Shown here piece by piece: positions 7,713 through 15,527 of a DNA stretch of 35,442 bases; the stretch's first letter is position 1, and each line of letters begins with the position of its first letter. Under the pieces are notes generated by a model, which was not told the origin of the DNA, made no database searches, and worked only from the letters and a program-made list of their open reading frames with translations. Location of the stretch: NCBI GenBank assembly GCA_025055215.1, contig JANWYO010000239.1, positions 1 to 35,442 of the forward strand, given 5' to 3'. This DNA is from Gemmataceae bacterium. GTDB lineage: Bacteria > Planctomycetota > Planctomycetia > Gemmatales > Gemmataceae. The position numbers were made by a program, and so were the translations under genes.

Positions 7713-8753
7713 TTACGCGGCATAACCGTAAATCCGACGGAATTGGCCGCTTCGCAGGTCGTCTTCGTGGACGTACACGGCCAGGTGCCCTCCATCGCAC
7801 CAACTCCAGCCGAGGTTGTCGTCCGAATAGAGACAGAGGAGGTGCATCCATTCAGGCCCCGGAGAGGTATCTTCTGCGGCGGAAAGATGGACGGGATAGC
7901 CCATCAAATGGTGGCCGAGCGGGTGGCACCTTCGGCGGATGGACTTTAATCGCTCGCCCGACTCGTCCTCTCGAAGTTTTTTCAAGTCTGCCGCGTAGGC
8001 GGGGGCTACCTTGTCATCCAGGCCGGGGAGGTCCCAGGTCTCGCGGAGGGTCAATTGGCAGGCCGGGAGGATGGCGTTTCCCTCTTTGTTCAAGTCCTCG
8101 GGCGGCTTGCGCCGCTTTAGGTTTGCGGATGCAGGCGTGTAGAGGACTTGGGTGTCGTCAGGTATGCTGTCCACGATGCCGGGCTGGTAGCCCATTTCAA
8201 AGTCCTGGTACGCGAAGAACGACAGCAAGCCGACTTTCGGGAGACAATGGCTCACCTGCGCATTCTTCAAGTCCTGCACGGCGATTTGGTCCAGGAAACC
8301 TAGCGGCCCGTAGTCGCATCTCGGCCAATCAGCATCATCGGGCAGATCAGGATGTCCGCCGAACTTACTGACGCCGATGGGAATCGCATTTTCCCTGACT
8401 TGCTCCGTTTCGATCGTCACGATCGGACGTGCCAGGCGCAGAATAACGTCCTTCACCTCGCCAAGATTAAACCGGACGATCGACTCGAACAGGGGAAGGC
8501 CGAGCATATTCGTCCATGCCTTCGGAAAATGCTCGGAGTCCAGGGGCTTTGAGTGTCTGCTGAGAGAGCCTGTCAACGTGGCCAGCTCTCGCACGAACGA
8601 CGCCCGAGGGTCGCCACGCTCCTTGAGCCAGTCGGCATACGCCCGTTTGGGGCCATGGTTCCCGAGGTCGGCGGCGATGGCCGAGATGAACTCGAACTCG
8701 CCCGGCAGCGTCGCCGCTGCCGCGACCAAACGAGAGGCACTCTTTGATCCCAT
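7713..8753 (-). CDS. TIGR02996-DUF1963 (YwqG-like) protein
   Basis: A 346-residue cytoplasmic protein. Residues about 20-60 carry the TIGR02996 pattern (FISAIAADL...YADWLKERGDPRASFVREL), a short module found mainly in Gemmata relatives at the N-terminus of varied domains. From about residue 125 onward it matches DUF1963/YwqG: SKFGGHPDLPDDADWP, then GLLSFFAYQD, and a late LYSDDNLGWSWCDGGHLAVYV. DUF1963 proteins have no settled function; some lie beside toxin or immunity genes. The ATG at 8753 is chosen because GAGGAGG lies 5-6 nt upstream; the frame runs open to 8879 without a better site. Confidence 0.83.
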   Translation of the reverse strand: MGSKSASRLVAAAATLPGEFEFISAIAADLGNHGPKRAYADWLKERGDPRASFVRELATLTGSLSRHSKPLDSEHFPKAWTNMLGLPLFESIVRFNLGEVKDVILRLARPIVTIETEQVRENAIPIGVSKFGGHPDLPDDADWPRCDYGPLGFLDQIAVQDLKNAQVSHCLPKVGLLSFFAYQDFEMGYQPGIVDSIPDDTQVLYTPASANLKRRKPPEDLNKEGNAILPACQLTLRETWDLPGLDDKVAPAYAADLKKLREDESGERLKSIRRRCHPLGHHLMGYPVHLSAAEDTSPGPEWMHLLCLYSDDNLGWSWCDGGHLAVYVHEDDLRSGQFRRIYGYAA

Positions 8754-9054
8754 GCGATCCTCCTCTTGTTTTTGGGTTGCGTCGCGGATTCGGCCCAGAC
8801 GTAAGCCAGCCAGCGCCTGGCTGAACTTACGAAAGACAATGCCCTCTTTTGTCTGAAGGGCACCGCTCGGCCCGGTCAACCGCCGGGCGAATGGTACCGG
8901 GACCGGGCCGTGCTCCTGCTGAGCGACGATTGCCTGAGCGACGACGGCCGGGCCAAATCAACGCGGTGGTCCCAAGAGCCAAGCCAAACCCTTGGACACA
9001 ATGTAAGCCGTACTGCGATCTCTAACGATGTGGCCGGCGTGAATTTTGCATCGG
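8754..9054. other. gene-free region
   Basis: No convincing gene. A 90-codon plus-strand frame here has no domain, ribosome site or plausible composition. Interleaved short inverted repeats (AGACAA...TTGTCT and TGCCC...GGGCA, about 8838-8870) lie upstream of the DUF1963 gene, of unknown meaning. Confidence 0.5.
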
Positions 9055-9591
9055 TCAGCGTCTCGAGTCCTGCGATTCCGGGGGAGCGTTCGCTTCAGGA
9101 TTTTTTCCTCGGCGAATTAGCTCCCGCCAACGACGACACAGATCGGCCGCGGCTTCCGGCCACTCCGGAAACTGAAACGTAAATCCTCACTGCAAGAGCC
9201 GGCCGGGAACCACCCGCCGGCTCTTGAGGATGAGTTCGGTCTTCGTCCGCAGCAAGACCGCCCCGAGCTTCAGCATCCACCGAGTGGCCGGCAGTCCCAG
9301 CCGCGTGCCCCAGGCTTGTCGCAGGGCCCGCATGAACTCGCGGTGGGGCAGCGGGTTGGGCGACGCCAGGTTCACCGGCCCATCCGAGTCGTCGTCGATC
9401 AACCGGCGGACCGCCCGCAGGAAGTCGATGTCGTGAATCCACGACACATCTTGCCATCCGCCGTTGCTATTCGTGCCGCCCAACCCCCAGCCCACCAGCC
9501 CGAGGAGGCCATCAAATGAGGCCCGAGCCTCGAGAGAGCCGCGCGATTGGCCAATGTTGATCACGCAACCCTTACCTTTTGAGATTGGCAC
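9055..9591 (-). pseudogene. remnant of a TIGR01777-type (YfcH/SDR39U1) epimerase
   Basis: The frame reads as the C-terminal third of a TIGR01777 nucleotide-sugar-epimerase-like protein: GLGG, SWIHDIDFLRAVRRL, GPVNLASPNPLPHREFMRAL, then the DUF1731-type tail with RRVVPGRLLQ. There a TGA (9187-9189) interrupts, and translation past it continues with GFTFQFPEWPEAAADLCRRW, exactly the expected family ending, to a TGA at 9055-9057. The N-terminal Rossmann half is missing: nothing like GGTGFIG is readable between 9591 and the divergent gene at 9695. So it is both 5'-truncated and interrupted. A sequencing error could explain the stop but not the missing half. Confidence 0.8.
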
Positions 9592-9623
9592 GGATGGCTG
9601 CCGGACCGGATCTGGCCCGTTGG

Positions 9624-9652
9624 TTGGCCCGTTGGGTGCAGGGTGGTAAGAT
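9624..9652 (+). promoter_or_regulatory. promoter of the xdhC-like gene
   Basis: TTGGCC (9624-9629) and TAAGAT (9647-9652) are 17 bp apart, 43 bp before the ATG at 9695. The sequence GGCCCGTTGG occurs twice in tandem at about 9615-9637, overlapping the -35 box. Confidence 0.5.
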
Positions 9653-9694
9653 GAGCTTGGCCGATGGCGCGAGCGTTACAGTGAGACTGCGGCC

Positions 9695-10783
9695 ATGCTG
9701 CGCGAGTTGCTCAATGAACTGGACGGCCTGATCGACCAGCGCCGGCAGTGCGTGTGGTGTGCCGTGGTGGAGACACGTGGCTCTACCCCCCAAAAACCCG
9801 GAGCAGCGATGATCGTCCTGCCCGACGGCAGCCAGCGAGGGACGCTCGGGGGCGGCTGCGTTGAGGCCGAAGTCAAGCAGCGTGCCTTGCGGGTGCTGAG
9901 CGAGAAGGCTGGCCGGCCGGAAATCCTTACGGTCCACCTCGACGATAACTACGGCTGGGACGATGGCCTCATTTGCGGCGGACGGATGACCATCCTGGCC
10001 GATCCCCTGGTCGGCCCCAATGGCGAGGTCCTGGCGGACGGCCGCGCGAGCTACTACCGGACGTTCCGAGCGCTCGTGGAGGAAGGGCGGGGCTGTGTCG
10101 AGGCCGTAGTCTTGGCCGATGGCCGACGCTTTCTCTTCGATTCTCGCGGGGCCTTGGCGGCACGCATGGGGGAGGGGCCGGCCCCGGAGCTCGTGGCACG
10201 GCATCTGCCGCCGTTGGAGCAACGACCCCGGCCAGCTGTACACCAGGGCATCGCTTACTTGCCGATCCTGCCGCGAATCACGCTGCTGATCGTGGGAGGC
10301 GGGCACGTCGGCCAGGCGGTGGCCCGCCTGGCCGCCGAGGTTGATTTCGACATCTGGGTCCTCGACGACCGGGAAACCTATGCCAGTGCCGAGCGATTTC
10401 CGATGGCCCGACGCCGCTTTGTCGGTCCCATCGGACCCACGCTCCGCGACCTGGCGGCCCAACACATTGACTCGTCGGTCTATTGCGTGATCGTGACGCG
10501 CGGTCATCATCACGACGAGGAAGCCCTGTATCACTTGGCCGAAACCTCGGCTGGCTACGTCGGCATGATCGGCAGCAAGCGCAAAATCAAACTGATTTTC
10601 GACGATTTGATCGCCAAGGGAATTTCGGTTGAGGCCCTTCGCCGCGTTCATGCCCCACTCGGCTTCGCCATCGGATCGCAGACGGTGCCGGAGATTGCGA
10701 TCAGCATTGTGGCTGAGTTGATCGCTCGGCGCAATCTGGGGACCAGTATCCCCGCGGCACGCGAACACGTCACCGTGGGATGA
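9695..10783 (+). CDS. XdhC/CoxI family protein
   Basis: A 362-residue protein with the XdhC_CoxI N-terminal domain (ETRGSTPQKPGAAM at 26-39, RGTLGGGCVEAEV at 48-60, GLICGG at 91-96 with a conserved Cys94) and the C-terminal XdhC Rossmann domain (LLIVGGGHVGQAVA at 197-210, then VTRGHHHDEEAL, GYVGMIGSKRK and PLGFAIGSQTVPEIAISI). XdhC proteins bind molybdenum cofactor and help sulfurate and insert it into xanthine-dehydrogenase-type enzymes. No molybdoenzyme gene lies nearby, so the client is unknown. A promoter is readable upstream. The solute-binding gene follows after 3 nt, so both are probably one transcript. Confidence 0.9.
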   Translation: MLRELLNELDGLIDQRRQCVWCAVVETRGSTPQKPGAAMIVLPDGSQRGTLGGGCVEAEVKQRALRVLSEKAGRPEILTVHLDDNYGWDDGLICGGRMTILADPLVGPNGEVLADGRASYYRTFRALVEEGRGCVEAVVLADGRRFLFDSRGALAARMGEGPAPELVARHLPPLEQRPRPAVHQGIAYLPILPRITLLIVGGGHVGQAVARLAAEVDFDIWVLDDRETYASAERFPMARRRFVGPIGPTLRDLAAQHIDSSVYCVIVTRGHHHDEEALYHLAETSAGYVGMIGSKRKIKLIFDDLIAKGISVEALRRVHAPLGFAIGSQTVPEIAISIVAELIARRNLGTSIPAAREHVTVG

Positions 10784-10786
10784 GGC

Positions 10787-13492
10787 ATGGCCGGCGGTAG
10801 GGCGAACGTCGGGCGGAGTCGAATTCTGATGGTAGCCGACATGGCTCGGGTCGGATTCGAGCATTTGTGGCTGCGCTGGCTATTGATCCTGGTGCCTTTG
10901 GGTGGCGTGGTGCTGGGGTTGGCTGGCCAGGAGACGCCCAGGAAGCCGGTCAAGAAAGAGGAAGAGGAGGAGCCGGTTCGCCCTCGGCCCAAGGTAGTAG
11001 TGGTGCCGGACGACGATGGACCGGCGGCTCGGCCGCCGGTCGCCGCCCCCGCCGACTTGGCGGAAGAAGCCAAGCAGGCGTCGCATCCCGAAGTCCGCGA
11101 CCTGTACCGTAGCTTGGTGGAGCCGCTGGACGTCATCCACGAGAAGTCGAGCAGTTATTTCGTGCGACCGGTAGGGCCTTATCTCGGGCGGCGGATCGAG
11201 TTTCCGGGGCTCTTGCGGGTGTCGAAGGTGTTGGGCCCTGGGAAACCGGATGAAACGGCCCTCGTGGCCGCTCGAAGCATCGAGATGGTCGAGCACTACG
11301 AGGAGCGGGCGTTACAGAAAGTGGAGCGGTTTTTGAAGATGCCTCTTGACCGCGAGACACCCGACTCGCCCAAGTATCTCGCCCGGTCGGAGATGTTGGT
11401 CGCCGCTGAGCGGGCCTTAACGGTTGTCCTGCGGTTTCACGAGTCAGCGCGCGAACGAGGCGTTCGCGCCGGAGCGAGCTGGGAGGAGGTACACAAGGCG
11501 GTGCGGGCCCGGCTGCTGGCGGTGCAACTGGAGCAGCTCGACCGCTTGGCCGACGCCCACGATTGGCCGGCCGGTCTAGAGTTGGCGCATCGCCTGCAAG
11601 GGACATACCCCGGCGAAGCAACGGTTCGCGCGGCGGTGCTTCGGCTTCGGCTCCGCCAATTGGAACACGCCCTGCAAAGGGGCCAAGACGCCGATTTCGT
11701 CGGGGTTCGGCAGCAGCTTGACCGGTTGGAGAACGATTTGCTGAGCCTGGGCGGCGCGGACGCCGAGGGCGTCCGCCGCCGGGCGGACGCCCTCGGGCAG
11801 CGGTTGACCCACCGGGCCCGCGAGCTGTGGCAAGAGGCGGAGAGGCTCAGCCGCAGTGACCGTGCCCGGGCCGTCGTCCTGCTGCGCACCGCCGAGGCCA
11901 TCGATCCGCGGCTGCCCGGCTTGCGAGAAGCCTACGATCGGCTGAGCGAAACGTATCCGGTCGTATTGGTCGGCATGGCACAGCTGCCCGAGCATCTGTC
12001 GCCGGCGCTGGCCCGCACCGATGCCGACCGTTGGGCCAGCGATTTGATTTTCGAGGGTTTGGTCAAGCCGGTTCATGATCCGCTGGTGGGCCAACGATGG
12101 GAGCCCGCCTTGGCGGCGCGCCTCCCCGAGCCGCAGCCGCTGGCCCGGGAATTCCACGTGGTTGCTGGGGCTTGCTGGTCGGATGGCCAACCCGTGACCG
12201 CTCATGATGTCCGGCGAACGATCCAGATGCGGAAAAGCCCCAGCTGGCTGGGCCGTCCTCCCGAATGGTGCGACTGGCTCGGGGAGGCTCGCGTCCTCGA
12301 GCCCCTGCGCCTGGAAATTCGCTTCCAACGTGGCTTCATCGAGCCGCTGGCCCTGCTGACCTTTCCCATCCTGCCGGCCCATCGCATTCGGCAAATCGAC
12401 GACCATCGCCTCGACGACGAGCCCGTCGGCAGCGGCCCGTACCAGTTCGCGGGCCGGCGGAGCGAGACGAATCCGGTCCGTGAGTCAGCGGTCTTTCAAG
12501 CCAATCCGTACTACGCGGGGCGTGCCGGCAAACAGGGGCGACCGCGTCTCCGCGAAGTCCGCTTTGTCCGCTCACTCGATCCGCGGGCCGAGTTTCAGAC
12601 CGGTCGGCTGCACCTGCTTCTGGACATTCCAACCCAGAAGCTCCAGTCGCTCCTCAGTCCGGAAGCGGGGCTGGACAACGTCGCCATCCACACCCTGCGC
12701 CGCCGCCGGGTTTGGTTCCTGGCCGTCAACCACCGCCGGACGGTCCTCCAGAACCCTGACCTCCGCCGGGCCATCGCCTTGGCCATTGACCGGGAGAAGC
12801 TCTTGGCCGATTCGTTTCGTGCTCCCGACCAACCGGAGAAGTTCCATCGCTGGCTCAACGGGCCGTTTCCGCGCGGTTCGTGGCCGGCTCACCCGGACCT
12901 CGACCGCGACGATCCCAACAGCGCCTACTATCCCTATCAGCCGGCCCGAGCCAAGGCCCTGGCCCAACAGGCCCGGGCCGCTGGAACCCGGTTGTCCCTC
13001 CGCTTTCCCAGCGACGATGGTCGGGTCCGTCAGGCGATGGAATATCTCCGCTCCCAAGTCGAGACCCACACGGGGATCGAGTTGGAATTACGGCCGCGGA
13101 CGCCGCGGCAACTGCGGCAGGAAGTCGAGATGGAGCACGACTTCGACTTGGCCTACTGGTGGTGGGACTTCGAGGACGAAACGTATTCCCTCTGGCCGCT
13201 GTTCGATCCGCGGGCCACCGACCGAGGCGGCCGCAACGTTCTGGGATACACGGCCGACGACCAGCTTCAGGCGCTGTTCCGCCGGGCGCTGGAGCATCGG
13301 CAATTCAGCGTGGTGCGTGGGTTGATGCACGAGATCCACGCCCACCTTTTCGAGAAAATGCCACTAATCCCTCTGTGGGAACTCGATTTTCACCTGGCGA
13401 TGAGCAAAGATTTGCACACCGTCCCCGCCCCCGAACACCTCGATCCCCTACGGCCGTTCGCGCAAATTGACGAGTGGCGGCTGACGCGCTGA
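10787..13492 (+). CDS. membrane-anchored family-5 solute-binding-like protein
   Basis: A 901-residue protein. Residues about 28-46 form one hydrophobic anchor or uncleaved signal, followed by a charged linker (KKEEEEEP, then Arg/Pro/Val-rich). Residues 95-390 are mostly helical and rich in Arg, Leu and Glu, possibly TPR-like or coiled-coil. From about 393 to 895 it matches the extracellular solute-binding family 5 (SBP_bac_5): LIFEGLVKP, CWSDGQPVTAHDV near 460, PVGSGPYQF near 545, NPDLRRAIALAIDREKLL near 655 and a late EKMPLIPLWE. No ABC permease or ATPase genes adjoin it. The first ATG, 3 nt after the xdhC-like stop, is used here; ATG codons at 10829 or 10841 are possible. Its stop codon lies inside a 36-bp palindrome. 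Confidence 0.83.
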   Translation: MAGGRANVGRSRILMVADMARVGFEHLWLRWLLILVPLGGVVLGLAGQETPRKPVKKEEEEEPVRPRPKVVVVPDDDGPAARPPVAAPADLAEEAKQASHPEVRDLYRSLVEPLDVIHEKSSSYFVRPVGPYLGRRIEFPGLLRVSKVLGPGKPDETALVAARSIEMVEHYEERALQKVERFLKMPLDRETPDSPKYLARSEMLVAAERALTVVLRFHESARERGVRAGASWEEVHKAVRARLLAVQLEQLDRLADAHDWPAGLELAHRLQGTYPGEATVRAAVLRLRLRQLEHALQRGQDADFVGVRQQLDRLENDLLSLGGADAEGVRRRADALGQRLTHRARELWQEAERLSRSDRARAVVLLRTAEAIDPRLPGLREAYDRLSETYPVVLVGMAQLPEHLSPALARTDADRWASDLIFEGLVKPVHDPLVGQRWEPALAARLPEPQPLAREFHVVAGACWSDGQPVTAHDVRRTIQMRKSPSWLGRPPEWCDWLGEARVLEPLRLEIRFQRGFIEPLALLTFPILPAHRIRQIDDHRLDDEPVGSGPYQFAGRRSETNPVRESAVFQANPYYAGRAGKQGRPRLREVRFVRSLDPRAEFQTGRLHLLLDIPTQKLQSLLSPEAGLDNVAIHTLRRRRVWFLAVNHRRTVLQNPDLRRAIALAIDREKLLADSFRAPDQPEKFHRWLNGPFPRGSWPAHPDLDRDDPNSAYYPYQPARAKALAQQARAAGTRLSLRFPSDDGRVRQAMEYLRSQVETHTGIELELRPRTPRQLRQEVEMEHDFDLAYWWWDFEDETYSLWPLFDPRATDRGGRNVLGYTADDQLQALFRRALEHRQFSVVRGLMHEIHAHLFEKMPLIPLWELDFHLAMSKDLHTVPAPEHLDPLRPFAQIDEWRLTR

Positions 13493-13520
13493 GGCCCCGC
13501 GGCCGCGGGGCCTCAGCGCG
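13485..13520. terminator. 36-bp perfect palindrome between convergent genes
   Basis: The 36 bases 13485-13520 are fully self-complementary around the centre GGCC. The palindrome contains the TGA of the plus-strand gene (13490-13492) and, symmetrically, the TGA of the minus-strand gene (13513-13515). It has no T-run on either side, so a factor-independent terminator is uncertain. A bidirectional transcript-end or mRNA-stabilising hairpin is the simplest reading. Confidence 0.65.
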
Positions 13521-13905
13521 CTCGCCCTTGAGCGACCGTCGGCGACGGGGCATCCGCTCCCATCGATGGTCGGGGCGATTTGTCGGCAACCACCAGAGCG
13601 ACCGCCCCCACGATGAGTAGAAACGCCAGCCCAGAGCGCCAGCTGGGCATCTCTCCCAGGTAGAGCATGCTAAAAACCACGAAGACGGAAATGGAGATGA
13701 TCTCCTGGATGATCTTCAGCTGCGCCGCCGTGAACTGCCCGTAGCCCAGCCGATTGGCCGGCACTTGCAGGGCGTATTCCGGCAGGGCGATCAGCCAGCT
13801 GACGAGGACCGTCAGCACGATCGGGGCGTCGCGATGCTTCAGGTGGCCGTACCAGGCCACGGTCATGAAGGTGTTGGATAAGAGCAGCAGGATGACGGTG
13901 CGCAT
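13513..13905 (-). CDS. DMT family membrane protein (DUF486)
   Basis: A 130-residue protein with four hydrophobic segments that closely follows the DUF486 family of small DMT-superfamily membrane proteins: the opening TVILLLLSNTFMTVAWYGHLK, then EYALQVPANRLGYGQFTAAQLKIIQE and a C-terminal IVGAVALVV. The transported substrate of this family is not established. The last 20 residues or so are hydrophilic. The ATG at 13905 immediately follows the TGA of the parvulin gene with no gap, so translation is probably coupled, though I see no obvious functional link. The 3' end lies in the shared palindrome. Confidence 0.9.
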   Translation of the reverse strand: MRTVILLLLSNTFMTVAWYGHLKHRDAPIVLTVLVSWLIALPEYALQVPANRLGYGQFTAAQLKIIQEIISISVFVVFSMLYLGEMPSWRSGLAFLLIVGAVALVVADKSPRPSMGADAPSPTVAQGRAR

Positions 13906-14916
13906 TCAGGGCTTTGCAGTCGAATGAATAACGATCTTGGCCTTGGGGCGAACGTGATTGGCTACCGCCTCGCGGAGCTTGTCGAAATAGACCTCACGGA
14001 CTTCGTCCTTCGCCTTCTCGAACGTCACTTCCTTGCCCGGCTTGCGCTCCACCACCAGAATCAAGTGATGGCCGAATTGCGTCGTGACGACATCACTCAG
14101 CTGGTAAGGCTTGAGGGCGAAGGCGGCCCGGGCGAACGGCTCGACCATGCTGCCGGCCCGGGGGAAAAAGCCCACGTCGCCTCCCTGGTCTTTGGACGGG
14201 CAAATCGACTTCTCCTTGGCGAGGGCAGCAAATGCTTCCTCGGTCAGCCGGGCCCGTTCCTTTTCCCGTGTTAAGGCATCGGCGTTGGCCGGCAGCTTGG
14301 CCAGACCTTGGGAGACGGTGTTTTCAATCTGCTGGCGCATCTGCCGAAGCTGTGCCTTGACCTGCTCGTCGGCGGCGGCATCTTTGCCGGCCGCCAGAAG
14401 GATATGGCGGGCATGGACGGTGGAGCCGTCGAACATGTCCCGGTTCTTCTCGAAGTAGTCGCGGAGGTTCTTGTCGCTGGCCTGGGCCGTGGCGTATTTT
14501 TCCCACCGGAGGTCGGCGGCGACCTGGGTGCGCAATTCTTCCTCGCTCAGCATCATGTCGGCCATGAGCTTGGCGAAGTCGTGCCCCTCTTTTTTGACCT
14601 CCTCCTTGATCTGGTTGATGCGGGCATCAATCTCCTTAGGATCCACCGTCAGCTTTCCCTCGGTCAGGAACTGATCCACGAGGAGGTTGTCGATCAGGTA
14701 ATTGAGGATTTCCACCCGGGCCTGAGCGTGCTTGTCGGGAGGAACGCGCTTGAGGGCGCGTTGGACGGTGACCTCCAGAATCGGTTGGCCGTTGACCGTG
14801 GCCGCCACCGCCTTGGGGGCAGGCAGGGACGGGGTGGTTTGGCCCCAAGCGGGCAAGCCAAGCAAGGCCGACCCCACAACCACGACCCAGCACATCCGCC
14901 CCACTAGCTGCCTCAT
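13906..14916 (-). CDS. exported parvulin-type peptidyl-prolyl isomerase
   Basis: A 336-residue SurA/PrsA-like protein. Residues 1-25 are a signal peptide (MRQLVGRMCW, hydrophobic core, AWGQ). The chaperone-like N-domain spans about 35-160 (AATVNGQPILE, LIDNLLVDQ). The rotamase domain lies at about 165-290 with VHARHILL, GGDVGFFPRAGSMVEPFARAAFAL and VVTTQFGHHLILV. These proteins catalyse prolyl isomerisation and aid folding of exported proteins in the periplasm. The ATG at 14916 has AAGGAG close by; an upstream GTG at 14934 is possible. It is followed directly by the DUF486 gene. Confidence 0.92.
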   Translation of the reverse strand: MRQLVGRMCWVVVVGSALLGLPAWGQTTPSLPAPKAVAATVNGQPILEVTVQRALKRVPPDKHAQARVEILNYLIDNLLVDQFLTEGKLTVDPKEIDARINQIKEEVKKEGHDFAKLMADMMLSEEELRTQVAADLRWEKYATAQASDKNLRDYFEKNRDMFDGSTVHARHILLAAGKDAAADEQVKAQLRQMRQQIENTVSQGLAKLPANADALTREKERARLTEEAFAALAKEKSICPSKDQGGDVGFFPRAGSMVEPFARAAFALKPYQLSDVVTTQFGHHLILVVERKPGKEVTFEKAKDEVREVYFDKLREAVANHVRPKAKIVIHSTAKP

Positions 14917-15147
14917 GACTCCTTCTCCTCGCACGACTCAGCGCTGACCACGCCCCGGCGAACGACCCACCGCGGCGGCCGCATCCGCCCCAACGGCGTC
15001 GGCGGGTTCTAGCGAATACGCCGACGGGCGCCGAGGCGAATCGGCGGCGCCCCGCGGGATTACCTTAAAACCGCCACCGTTCGCTTGCCCGGTCTCGTAC
15101 AATATCGTCAGCGATCGTCCTCCGAGCCTTCGTGGGAGCGCCTGTTC

Positions 15148-15486
15148 ATGTCGCGCTTCTGGCAGCACTTCCTGTCCGATGGTTTGACCACGTTGCTGGA
15201 CCGGACCTTCGGCTTGGCCGTCGAGCTTGGTTCCGCTCCCGACGGCGGCATTCGCCTCACCACGGTACGCGAGCGAGGGCCTGCGGATGAAGCCGGGCTG
15301 AGGCCCGGCGACCGCCTCTTGGCCATCGACGGCGACAGGGTTCGCGATACCGAGGAGTTGCATTCGCTCTTGCGGCAACTCCCCGGCGGTCGCCCCGTTG
15401 TGGTGACGCTTGCCCGCAACGGTCGCGTGTTGGAACGACTCGTCGTGCCGACTGCGGGGCGGTCCCGGACCGCCCGGCCCCACTGA
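15148..15486 (+). CDS. small PDZ-domain protein
   Basis: A 112-residue protein that is almost entirely one PDZ domain: a short N-terminal helix (MSRFWQHFLSDGLTTLL), then GGIRLTTVRERGPADEAGLRPGDRLLAIDGDRV, a strand-helix segment with ELHSLLRQLPG, and a final VVVTLARNGRVLERLVV. No protease domain and no signal peptide or membrane segment are present. PDZ modules bind peptide C-termini; the partner is unknown. The ATG at 15148 has GGGAG 8-9 nt upstream and is preferred over an in-frame TTG at 15085. It converges on the secretin-like gene with a 41-bp gap. Confidence 0.82.
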   Translation: MSRFWQHFLSDGLTTLLDRTFGLAVELGSAPDGGIRLTTVRERGPADEAGLRPGDRLLAIDGDRVRDTEELHSLLRQLPGGRPVVVTLARNGRVLERLVVPTAGRSRTARPH

Positions 15487-15527
15487 GAAAAGGCGACGGC
15501 CCGGGCCACTCCCTTTCCCCCCATGCC

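Noticed and set aside
8910-9182. Small plus-strand frame between the DUF1963 gene and the epimerase remnant
   Set aside because: No domain, no ribosome site, and it overlaps the recognisable epimerase tail on the other strand.
9187-9189. TGA read as selenocysteine or another recoded codon
   Set aside because: No hairpin of a SECIS kind is visible just downstream, the family has no selenocysteine there, and the gene is 5'-truncated anyway.
9615-9637. Tandem GGCCCGTTGG as part of a repeat family with the 32590-32620 palindrome
   Set aside because: The shared word is short and common in this GC-rich composition; two occurrences do not support a family.
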